Source: CAZJAT01 sp964544145 (lineage in GTDB: Bacteria > Hydrothermota > 32-111). From it: a stretch of DNA of 64,000 bases. The position numbers were made by a program, and so were the translations under genes. Under the pieces are notes generated by a model, which searched no databases, was not told the DNA's origin, and saw nothing but the letters and a program-made list of their open reading frames with translations. The DNA lies in the NCBI GenBank assembly GCA_964544145.1, contig CAZJAT010000009.1, positions 1-64,000 on the forward strand, read 5' to 3'. Positions 8,802 through 17,134 of the stretch are shown here, piece by piece. Numbering within the stretch: the first letter of the stretch is position 1; every line of letters starts with the position of its first letter.

Positions 8802-11342
8802 ATGGATAAGATGCGAATTAGCGAATATGCAAAGCAAGTAGGCAAGAAATCAGGTGAAATAATCGGATTTATCAATAATAAATTTGATGCCGGCCTAAAT
8901 CCGAGAGGATACAGTAAAACGCTTGAAAAAGAATGGATTAAAGAATTGAATAAGCATTTTAAGATGGTCAAGAAGGCAACTGTAAAAGTAAAAACACCCG
9001 AAAAGTCAGATGAAAAGATAGAAGACGGTAAATCAGCAAAGCGTCTTATAAAGAGAATTATCAGACATCCCCATGAGGATGAAGTAACTGATACACAGCC
9101 AATTGAAGAAGAGAAAGTCACGCCTAAAAAAGAAATAAAGAAAACAGCAGAAGAAGAAATTAAAAAGGGAACTACCTCTCATGCACCCAGGGAGATTGAA
9201 AAAAAAGAAAAACCGATTGAAGATAAAAAACCACTGATAAAGAAAAGAGAGGAGCCGGTTAAGAATGTTGTTATAAAGGACAAAAAAGATATAAAAGGTT
9301 TGAGCAGTATTAAAGGTAAACCAAAGATAAAAACGCAACCCAAATATCATGAAACAGAATTTGAAGAGGTAAAAACAATTGAACCTCAGAAAGAAAATAC
9401 AGTTGTTATTGATGAGAAAACTGATGTTCAATTAAGAAAGAAGAAGAAGAAAAAGAAGAAGAAAATAGACAAGGAAAAAATTGCAAAATCAGTTGAAGAA
9501 ACAATAAAGAGTATAAGAACAGATCAGACTGCTTCTAAGAAAAAATATAAAGACAAAACTAAAAAATCAGAAACAGATGATGATGAGGTTTTAATAATAA
9601 AGATATCTGATTATATAATTTTGTCTGATTTAGCAGAAAAAATAGATGAAGATCCCGTTGAATTGATTAAAAAAGCCATTGAAATCGGAATAATGGTGAC
9701 TATAAATCAAAGGCTTGATTATGATAATGCATCTATTATTGCCATGGAATTCGGATATGAAGTTGAAAGAATTCAGGAAGAACAAAAGGAAGAAATTGTA
9801 TTCGAAGAGGATGAAACAGAAACTGTTGAAGGAGAACCGAGACCCCCTGTGGTAACTGTTATGGGACATGTTGATCATGGAAAAACAACGCTAATCGATT
9901 ATTTGAGAGAATCACGCATAGTTGATACAGAACATGGCAAGATCACTCAAAATATCGGGGCTTACACGGTTAAATCAAAAGCCGGCAAAATAACAGTAGT
10001 TGACACCCCGGGTCATGAAGCATTTACTGCAATGAGAGCAAGAGGAGCCCAGGTAACAGATATTGCCATTATTGTTATTGCTGCAAATGATTCAGTTATG
10101 CCTCAGACAAAAGAAGCAATAAATCATGCAAATCTTGCAAATATTCCTTTTATAATTGCTATTAATAAAATCGATTTGCCCGAATCAGATCCAGAGAAAG
10201 TTAAAAGAGATTTACTTAATGAAAATATTGTAGTTGAGGATTTCGGAGGAAAGATACCCGTAGTGGCAATATCCGCTAAAACAGGTAAAAATGTGAATGA
10301 CTTGATTGAAACAGTATTACTGCAAGCAGAATTGATGGAGCTAAAAGCTCCTGTTGAAGGCGTAGTTAAGGGTGTTGTTATAGAAGTAAAACAGGATAAA
10401 GGACTCGGACCTGTTATTAATTGCATAATTCAGAAAGGGACATTACATAAAAGTGATGTTGTAGTTGCAGGTTCCGTATTCGGAAAAGTACGTAAATTAC
10501 TGGATGAATTCGGAAAGGAAACAAAGGAAGCCGGTCCGTCAACACCGGTAACGATTGTGGGATTGAGCGACCTACCGTCAGTAGGCGATGTTATAATGAG
10601 CATAGAGAATGTTCGTAAAGCAAAGGATATAGCGAGACAGAGGCATTTGGCATACAGAGAACAGCTTATAAAACGCAGAGAAATTACAAATGTGGATTCA
10701 TATGAAAGACAACTGAAAGATATGGCTAAGAAAGATCTCAATCTGATAATAAAAGGAAAGGTGTTCGGATCAATAGAGGCATTAGCTGACTCCCTTCAGA
10801 TGCTTGGTAATGAAGAAGTCAAAATTAATGTCGTTTACAAGGAAGTCGGAATTGTTACTGAAAATGATGTTAACATTGCTATTGCCTCAGATGCCCATAT
10901 TATCGCTTTTGACACATCAATATCTTCGGATGCAAAAAAATATGCAAAAAAAGAAGGCATATCAATTAAACAGTATAATATTATATATGATGTGATTGAT
11001 GATATTCAAAAGGCAATTTTATCAATGAATGACCCTGTGTATGAAACAATAATAACAGGTAAGGCTCAAGTCAGACAGATGTTCAAATTCTCGAAGACAG
11101 GAGTCATAGCCGGTTCCCATGTCATTGAAGGTCATATTTCGAGAAGCTCTAAACTGCGTATAGAGCGGGACGGAGTTGAACTGGGTGTTTATGGAATTAA
11201 ATCCCTGAAGCGTTTTCAGGATGATGTGAAGAAAGTTGAATCAGGGTTTGACTGTGCTGTAATTATTGACGGATTTGATGATATTCAGGAAAATGACATT
11301 ATTATTGCCATTGAAGAACGTCTCATTGAACCTGAAATATAG
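8802..11342 (+). CDS. infB: Translation initiation factor IF-2
   Basis: This GTPase delivers initiator tRNA to the 30S subunit. An IF2_N helix (about 1-55) leads to a long, very Lys/Glu-rich linker to about residue 265, including a nine-Lys run. A second IF2_N-like segment precedes the G domain: G1 GHVDHGKT near 355-362, G3 DTPGHEA and G4 NKID. Beta-barrel domain II and the C-terminal IF2 domains follow to residue 846. Length and order are normal for the family. Weak AAGGAAG lies upstream of the ATG. Confidence 0.96.
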   Translation: MDKMRISEYAKQVGKKSGEIIGFINNKFDAGLNPRGYSKTLEKEWIKELNKHFKMVKKATVKVKTPEKSDEKIEDGKSAKRLIKRIIRHPHEDEVTDTQPIEEEKVTPKKEIKKTAEEEIKKGTTSHAPREIEKKEKPIEDKKPLIKKREEPVKNVVIKDKKDIKGLSSIKGKPKIKTQPKYHETEFEEVKTIEPQKENTVVIDEKTDVQLRKKKKKKKKKIDKEKIAKSVEETIKSIRTDQTASKKKYKDKTKKSETDDDEVLIIKISDYIILSDLAEKIDEDPVELIKKAIEIGIMVTINQRLDYDNASIIAMEFGYEVERIQEEQKEEIVFEEDETETVEGEPRPPVVTVMGHVDHGKTTLIDYLRESRIVDTEHGKITQNIGAYTVKSKAGKITVVDTPGHEAFTAMRARGAQVTDIAIIVIAANDSVMPQTKEAINHANLANIPFIIAINKIDLPESDPEKVKRDLLNENIVVEDFGGKIPVVAISAKTGKNVNDLIETVLLQAELMELKAPVEGVVKGVVIEVKQDKGLGPVINCIIQKGTLHKSDVVVAGSVFGKVRKLLDEFGKETKEAGPSTPVTIVGLSDLPSVGDVIMSIENVRKAKDIARQRHLAYREQLIKRREITNVDSYERQLKDMAKKDLNLIIKGKVFGSIEALADSLQMLGNEEVKINVVYKEVGIVTENDVNIAIASDAHIIAFDTSISSDAKKYAKKEGISIKQYNIIYDVIDDIQKAILSMNDPVYETIITGKAQVRQMFKFSKTGVIAGSHVIEGHISRSSKLRIERDGVELGVYGIKSLKRFQDDVKKVESGFDCAVIIDGFDDIQENDIIIAIEERLIEPEI

Positions 11343-11489
11343 TGAAGTGTGAATCATTATATGTTATTAAAATACATTGTTTTGAGTTTTATTTTATTAC
11401 ATATTACATAAATAGTTAATCAAATAAATCTCATATATGATTTAATTACTCAGAAACTGAACTGATTGTCAAATATAAATGGAGTAAGG

Positions 11490-11831
11490 GTGAAGGATAT
11501 CAGAAGAAAACGGATTGAATCCGAAATCCAGAGGCAATTGGGAAACATTATTGCTCGTATGAATGATGAGCATATTAAGCACATCACAATAACAGAAATC
11601 ATTGTCACACCTGACGGCAGATATGCAACCGTGTATTACACTTATTCAGAAGGTGTTCAGATTAAGCAAAAAGCAGTGGAAAATGCAGCAGGTTACCTGC
11701 GGAGCAAATTAGCTAAAGCAATGAAATTGAGATATACACCCGCACTGACATTCAAGAAGGATTCAGGATATGTTAAGGAACGTTCTATGGATGAATTATT
11801 TGGACAATTAGATGATGAAGAAAATAATTGA
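11490..11831 (+). CDS. rbfA: Ribosome-binding factor A
   Basis: RbfA binds the 30S subunit late in its maturation near helix 1 of 16S rRNA. The protein has the family's size and signature: an RRKRIESEIQRQL helix, a VTPDGRYATVYYTY segment and an LRYTPALTFKKD strand near the end. I chose the GTG at 11490 because GGAG lies five bases before it and the protein then begins MKDIRRKR as in other RbfA proteins. An in-frame TTG at 11466 has no ribosome-binding site. The 3' end overlaps nrnA by 20 bases. Confidence 0.9.
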   Translation: MKDIRRKRIESEIQRQLGNIIARMNDEHIKHITITEIIVTPDGRYATVYYTYSEGVQIKQKAVENAAGYLRSKLAKAMKLRYTPALTFKKDSGYVKERSMDELFGQLDDEENN

Positions 11832-12768
11832 TATTATTGATAATGCAAATTCTGTGCTTATTGTTTCACATAAAAGACCTGATGGCGATTCCATTGCATC
11901 CCAAATAGCATTATATCATGCTCTGAAATCTGTTGGTAAGAGTGTCTATATACTCAATGAACATGATATGCCGGAGAAATTTGCTTTTCTTCAATCTGAT
12001 GGCATTATAAATCATATATTGAATGGCAATGAATATGATACCATTGTATTTCTTGACTGTGCGAATATGAACCGCATTGGAAACAATTCCCTGGAATTGA
12101 TCAAACCTATTCTCAAACACTGCAATTGCATAAATATTGACCATCACACAAGTAATGACCATTTCTGCAGATATAATATGGTGAACACAGAGACATCATC
12201 AACATGTGAAATGATTTATTCATTGTTTGAAGGGCTCAATATCAATATAAATACTGCAATAGCGACCTCATTACTAACAGGTATCATAACTGACACTGGT
12301 TTCTTCAAATTCAGCAACACCAGTGCAGAGACATTTGAGATTGTAACAAAGCTCATAAAAAAAGGCGCAAATATTAATTCAATTGCTTACGAAATATACA
12401 TGAATCGCCCAATAGAAGAGATCCGTCTCATTCGCACAGTATTTGAGCGTATTGAAATTATTGATGACAAAATAGTATCATATATAGATAATAATGATTT
12501 TCTGAAAACGGGTGCTAAGAGCGAATACACGGATGGAATAGTAAATCAGATATTATACATCAAAGGCATAAAAGCAGCAGTTCTTATAATTCAGGACGGA
12601 AACAATGTTCGGATATCATTTAGAAGTAAAGATGAAGTATATGATATGAATAAACTCGCATCTGTATTTGATGGAGGCGGACATAAAAATGCTGCAGGTG
12701 CATATATATCCAATATAACTATCAAGGAAGCTGTAAGTAAAATTAAGGAATTACTGAATAAATTATGA
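11812..12768 (+). CDS. nrnA: NrnA-like DHH phosphoesterase (oligoribonuclease / pAp phosphatase)
   Basis: DHH/DHHA1 enzymes of this type degrade nanoRNA and dephosphorylate pAp. The metal-binding residues are visible: H20, D24 and D26 in SHKRPDGDS, D82 in FLDCAN and D110-H111-H112 in the DHH motif. The C-terminal substrate-binding DHHA1 domain carries FDGGGHKNAAG. The 318-residue length is typical. It follows rbfA as in many bacteria, although truB is not beside it here. A second ATG (11815) directly follows the first. Confidence 0.9.
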   Translation: MMKKIIDIIDNANSVLIVSHKRPDGDSIASQIALYHALKSVGKSVYILNEHDMPEKFAFLQSDGIINHILNGNEYDTIVFLDCANMNRIGNNSLELIKPILKHCNCINIDHHTSNDHFCRYNMVNTETSSTCEMIYSLFEGLNININTAIATSLLTGIITDTGFFKFSNTSAETFEIVTKLIKKGANINSIAYEIYMNRPIEEIRLIRTVFERIEIIDDKIVSYIDNNDFLKTGAKSEYTDGIVNQILYIKGIKAAVLIIQDGNNVRISFRSKDEVYDMNKLASVFDGGGHKNAAGAYISNITIKEAVSKIKELLNKL

Positions 12769-13811
12769 AAAAAGTCCTTTCTATTATTGGAGCAAGACCG
12801 CAGTTCATAAAACATCAACCTCTAAAGAAAGCCCTCCTTGAACATTTTGAAGAAAAAACAGTCCATACCGGCCAGCACTATGATTCAAATATGTCAGAAA
12901 TCTTTTTTAAAGAAATGAATATCGCGAAACCGGAATTCAATTTGAATATAGGATCCGGATCCCATGCATATCAAACAGCCGAAATGATGAAAACATTAGA
13001 ATCAATTCTATGTGACGAGAACCCGGATGTTGTTATTATATATGGGGATACCAATTCAACGCTTGCAGGAGCATTAACATCAGCAAAAATGCAGATAAAG
13101 ATTGCACATATTGAGGCAGGAATGAGAAGCTTTAACAGAGATATGCCGGAAGAGATTAACCGTATTATTGCTGATAGATTATCCCAGTTCAATTTTGCGC
13201 CATCATTAAATGCACTGAATAATCTTAAAAAAGAAGGTATGACAGGAGTTCTGACCGGTGATATTATGTATGATGCATTTAAACATTTCAGCAATTTAAG
13301 TATTAACAATATGAATGAAAACTGTACAATAGATATTAATGATGATTTTATCTTATTAACTCTGCATAGGGCATATAACACAACCCCTGATAATATTAAA
13401 CTCATTCTATCACGACTCAATAATCTTAATAAGAGAATTGTTTTTCCCATTCACCCGAGAACAAGAGCTGTAATGAATGACAATGCCATAGAGAGAGATT
13501 ATTCAAATATTGAATTTACAGAACCCCTCGGCTATAGGGATATGCTTTTATGTTTAAAAAATTGTTCTTATGTGATAACAGATTCAGGCGGATTACAGAA
13601 AGAAGCCTATTATGCAGGGAAGAAATGTGTTACTATTAGATCGGAAACAGAATGGACAGAAACAATCGAGCATGGTGCGAATATTCTTTGTCCTCTAGGA
13701 GAATGCGAAATTGATCAATTCATATCAAATTCAAAACCGGATTTTAATGAAATATATGGCAGCGGCAATGCTGCTTCTATTATAGTTAAAACATTATTGG
13801 AGAGTTTATGA
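12765..13811 (+). CDS. wecB: UDP-N-acetylglucosamine 2-epimerase, non-hydrolysing
   Basis: The enzyme interconverts UDP-GlcNAc and UDP-ManNAc, a precursor for surface glycans. It has the GT-B fold signatures of the family: GARPQFIKHQPL near the N-terminus, HTGQHYD, VIIYGDTNSTLAGAL, HIEAGMRSFNRDMPEEINR, and ITDSGGLQKEAYYAGK with TEWTET in the C-terminal half. The 348-residue length is normal. The ATG overlaps the nrnA stop by four bases and the stop overlaps purH. No other glycan genes are adjacent. Confidence 0.93.
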   Translation: MKKVLSIIGARPQFIKHQPLKKALLEHFEEKTVHTGQHYDSNMSEIFFKEMNIAKPEFNLNIGSGSHAYQTAEMMKTLESILCDENPDVVIIYGDTNSTLAGALTSAKMQIKIAHIEAGMRSFNRDMPEEINRIIADRLSQFNFAPSLNALNNLKKEGMTGVLTGDIMYDAFKHFSNLSINNMNENCTIDINDDFILLTLHRAYNTTPDNIKLILSRLNNLNKRIVFPIHPRTRAVMNDNAIERDYSNIEFTEPLGYRDMLLCLKNCSYVITDSGGLQKEAYYAGKKCVTIRSETEWTETIEHGANILCPLGECEIDQFISNSKPDFNEIYGSGNAASIIVKTLLESL

Positions 13812-15331
13812 TAATAAAAAATGCACTTATATCATTATATAACAAGAATGGAATTGAAGTAATTATGGAAGCATTGAAACAGTTCAATGTTACTGTTTAT
13901 GCTACAGAAAGCACTGAAAAATATTTATCCCGCATTGGTTATAATGTAAAGAAAACAGAAGAAATAACAGGTATATCCTCATTACTTGGCGGACGTGTTA
14001 AAACATTGAATGAAAAATTATTCTCCGGTATATTATCATATAGGAATGAAATGGATAAAGATTCAATACCTGTTCTATTCGACCTTGTTGTCAGCGATTT
14101 ATACCCTTTTGCCGATACTGTAAAAACAACATGTGATCATGATGAAATAATAGAGAAGATTGATATTGGAGGTGTTTCTCTCATTAGAGCTGCAGCAAAA
14201 AATCACAAATATGTCGGCATAATATGCAGAAAAGACCAGTACAATGATGCAGCAAAGCATATCATTATGAATAAAGGGTCAATCACTGATGATATGAAAA
14301 GAGAATGGGCGGGGGAAGCATTTGCCTTTACAATGGCTTATGATTCTGAAATTAATGATTATTTTCGTAATACAAATGCAAATGAAGAAAAAAAATCGCG
14401 CGCAATTATACTCAATGAATCAATAAAATTGAGATATGGTGAAAATCCGCATCAGGAGGCAAAGATATACAGAATAAGCAATTCAGATGAATCCATAATG
14501 GATTTTGCAATCCATCATGGGAAAGCAATGTCATACAATAATTTCTATGACCTTGATGCAGCATTGAATATTATTTCATTATATAATGAACCCGCAGTTA
14601 CCATTGTAAAACATGCCAATCCATGCGGCATTGGAACAGGTGAAACAATTAATGAGGCATATGAATTGGCTTATATGTCAGATCCGATGTCATCATTCGG
14701 AGGCATTGTTGCAATGAACAGGGAGTGTAATGAAGAAACCGCAGAAATGATTAATTCATCATTTATTGAGATTGTCTGCGCTTCATCATATGAAGAGAAT
14801 GCAATAAAAATACTGAGCCGCAAGAAAAATATAAGAATCATAGAAGGAAATTATAAAAACAGTAATAATATGAATTATAAGCATTTGAATGGCAGCATGC
14901 TTGTACAGGTTAAAGACAATATGAATGACAATGAGAATATATTCAGCGTTATTTCCAAAAGACAGCCCTCAGAAAGGGAATGGAAAGCAATGAAATTTGC
15001 ATGGCGGGCTGTCAGATATATAAAAAGCAATGCAATTGTGATCACGTCCGATCAAAGGACTTTAGGCATAGGCGCGGGACAGATGTCACGTGTCGATGCA
15101 GTTGATATTGCAATAAAAAAATGCGGTGTAATATCATCATATACAGGGGGGACAGCACTCGCCTCAGATGGTTTTTTCCCATTCAGAGATTCTATTGATA
15201 AAGCAAGCAAAGCTGGAATTACCGCAATAATTGAGCCCGGAGGATCCAAAAATGATTTGGAAATAATACAAGCTTGCGATGAATATAATATGGCTCTTGT
15301 ATTTACGGGAAAGAGGCACTTCCTACATTAG
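13808..15331 (+). CDS. purH: Bifunctional AICAR transformylase / IMP cyclohydrolase
   Basis: PurH performs the last two steps of purine synthesis: formylation of AICAR and ring closure to IMP. The N-terminal MGS-like IMP cyclohydrolase domain contains SSLLGGRVKTLNEK and DIGGVSLIRAAAKN. The transformylase domain contains LRYGENPHQEA, TIVKHANPCGIGTGE and, near the end, TGGTALASDGFFPFRDS and EPGGSKND. At 507 residues it is full length. It is coupled to wecB by a four-base overlap, and purL and purQ lie a few genes downstream. Confidence 0.96.
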   Translation: MIIKNALISLYNKNGIEVIMEALKQFNVTVYATESTEKYLSRIGYNVKKTEEITGISSLLGGRVKTLNEKLFSGILSYRNEMDKDSIPVLFDLVVSDLYPFADTVKTTCDHDEIIEKIDIGGVSLIRAAAKNHKYVGIICRKDQYNDAAKHIIMNKGSITDDMKREWAGEAFAFTMAYDSEINDYFRNTNANEEKKSRAIILNESIKLRYGENPHQEAKIYRISNSDESIMDFAIHHGKAMSYNNFYDLDAALNIISLYNEPAVTIVKHANPCGIGTGETINEAYELAYMSDPMSSFGGIVAMNRECNEETAEMINSSFIEIVCASSYEENAIKILSRKKNIRIIEGNYKNSNNMNYKHLNGSMLVQVKDNMNDNENIFSVISKRQPSEREWKAMKFAWRAVRYIKSNAIVITSDQRTLGIGAGQMSRVDAVDIAIKKCGVISSYTGGTALASDGFFPFRDSIDKASKAGITAIIEPGGSKNDLEIIQACDEYNMALVFTGKRHFLH

Positions 15332-15338
15332 GAGATTT

Positions 15339-16277
15339 ATGTTTTTTAGAAAAAAGAAGACAATTGGCCTGGCACTCGGAGGCGGAGCTGCAAAAGGACT
15401 GGCTCATATAGGTGTTTTGCGTGTACTTGAAGAAATAGGACTGAAACCGGATATAATTACAGGAACATCATTCGGTGCTCTGATAGGAGCTATGTATGCA
15501 TCAGGCAGAACAGCAGATGAAATTGAAAGAATTGCAGATAGTATTGACAGAAAGGAAGCCTTAAAATTATTCAGCATTTCTTTAAATGGTGCCGGTTTTA
15601 TTGATGGAAAGAAAATTACACAATTTCTCAGTACTGTTATAAAGAGAAATCTCATAGAGGATATGGATATCCCATTTGCATGTACTGCATGCAATATTAT
15701 TGATGGAACAGAAATTATATTTGATAAAGGCAATATCATTGAATCTGTCAGAGCATCAATATCTATACCAGGTATTTTTTCTCCTGTAGATAGCGGGGAA
15801 CTTGCATTGGTTGACGGAGGTCTTGTTAATCCTGTACCTGTAGACATTGCAAGAGAAATGGGAGCTGATTTTATTATTGCTGTAAATGTTCTTAATGTTC
15901 CCAGAATTAAGCATGGTTCAATGACAATTACAGCAGTACATACGAATGAGCCTATTGATCATAATCTCTCTGTTAATGAGCGTTTAAAGGTTTTCATTGA
16001 AAATGAAATAAATACAATTGAGTCAATGGCAAAACGCGTTGCCAGTATATTTGATCTTTCTGATGAAATGAATATCTTTGATGTTATGTCCCAGACAATG
16101 CATCTTGCGGAGAGAAATATTGCAGAATATAAACTTATTTCAGATAAACCCGATATACTCATAGAACCTGATATGGAAATCATTAAACACTTTGAGTTTC
16201 ATAAAACAAAAGAAGCCGCAGCACTGGGTGAAAATGAGGCAAGAAAATACATTGATTTATTGAAAAAACTGATATGA
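15339..16277 (+). CDS. Patatin-like phospholipase
   Basis: This is an RssA/YlbK-type serine lipid hydrolase. The glycine-rich oxyanion segment LALGGGAAKGLAHIGVL is at residues 11-27, the nucleophile is Ser44 in GTSFG, and the catalytic Asp is D159 in VDGGLVNP. No signal peptide is seen, so it probably acts in the cytoplasm or at the inner face of the membrane. The ATG at 15339 is preferred because GGAG lies just upstream, eight bases after the purH stop. Longer in-frame extensions would overlap purH. The substrate cannot be read from the sequence. Confidence 0.85.
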   Translation: MFFRKKKTIGLALGGGAAKGLAHIGVLRVLEEIGLKPDIITGTSFGALIGAMYASGRTADEIERIADSIDRKEALKLFSISLNGAGFIDGKKITQFLSTVIKRNLIEDMDIPFACTACNIIDGTEIIFDKGNIIESVRASISIPGIFSPVDSGELALVDGGLVNPVPVDIAREMGADFIIAVNVLNVPRIKHGSMTITAVHTNEPIDHNLSVNERLKVFIENEINTIESMAKRVASIFDLSDEMNIFDVMSQTMHLAERNIAEYKLISDKPDILIEPDMEIIKHFEFHKTKEAAALGENEARKYIDLLKKLI

Positions 16278-17134
16278 ATATTAATGAATTATATAATAAA
16301 TGCGCAATTTGTATAAATAATTGCAATGCAGACCGAAACATAATGAAAGGTAAATGTAATGCAGGAACTGAAATGATGATAGCATCAGCGACACTCCATT
16401 TTTCAGAAGAACCGTGTATTTCGGGCGATAGAGGTTCAGGAACAGTGTTTTTCTCACACTGTTCAATGCACTGTATTTACTGTCAGAATTATCCGATATC
16501 TCAAAATGGTGTGGGTAATATCTATTCCACAGAACAATTGGCTGACAAATTTATCAAATTGCAGAAAGATGGAGCACATAATATAAATCTCGTAACTCCT
16601 ACTCATTATATATTTCACATAATGGAATCCATTGATATAGCACGGAATAATGGTCTAATAATTCCAATTATATATAATACATCATCAATTGAAAATATTA
16701 ATATTGTAAACATGCTGGACGGCTACATTGATGTGTTCCTTGCTGACATCAGATATGCCAATGATGAGACAGCCTTAAAATATTCATCAATAGGTAATTA
16801 TACACAACAAGTTAGAAATAATCTGCTTATATTTCGGAAATTGAAACATGATAATTATGAGAATGGTATAATGACCAATGGACTTATAATAAGAATACTT
16901 GTATTGCCAGGCCTTCAATCAGAGGCAATTGATAATATCAATTACATTATGAAATATATAGGTGTCAACACAGTTTTATCGATTATGAGTCAATACTATC
17001 CTTATTACAGAACTGATGAATACCCGGAGCTTAACAGAACAATAAATGAAGATGAATATTTACAGGTTGTCGAGTATGCGGAACAATGCGGATTTTCAAA
17101 TATCTATACTCAGAATATAGAAGCGGAGGTATAA
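16274..17134 (+). CDS. Radical SAM protein, PflA/COG1313-like
   Basis: The radical SAM motif is Cys63-x3-Cys67-x2-Cys70 (CSMHCIYC), binding one 4Fe-4S cluster and S-adenosylmethionine. Four more cysteines at 10, 13, 17 and 28 form an N-terminal set typical of the COG1313 proteins often named pyruvate formate-lyase activating enzyme-like. No glycyl radical enzyme is nearby, so an activase role is not supported by context. AmmeMemoRadiSam-type partners are also absent. It overlaps the patatin gene by four bases and is followed directly by purL. Confidence 0.75.
   Translation: MNINELYNKCAICINNCNADRNIMKGKCNAGTEMMIASATLHFSEEPCISGDRGSGTVFFSHCSMHCIYCQNYPISQNGVGNIYSTEQLADKFIKLQKDGAHNINLVTPTHYIFHIMESIDIARNNGLIIPIIYNTSSIENINIVNMLDGYIDVFLADIRYANDETALKYSSIGNYTQQVRNNLLIFRKLKHDNYENGIMTNGLIIRILVLPGLQSEAIDNINYIMKYIGVNTVLSIMSQYYPYYRTDEYPELNRTINEDEYLQVVEYAEQCGFSNIYTQNIEAEV

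Noticed and set aside
11466..11489. TTG 11466 as the start of rbfA
   Set aside because: No ribosome-binding site is present, while GTG 11490 has GGAG five bases upstream and gives the usual N-terminus.
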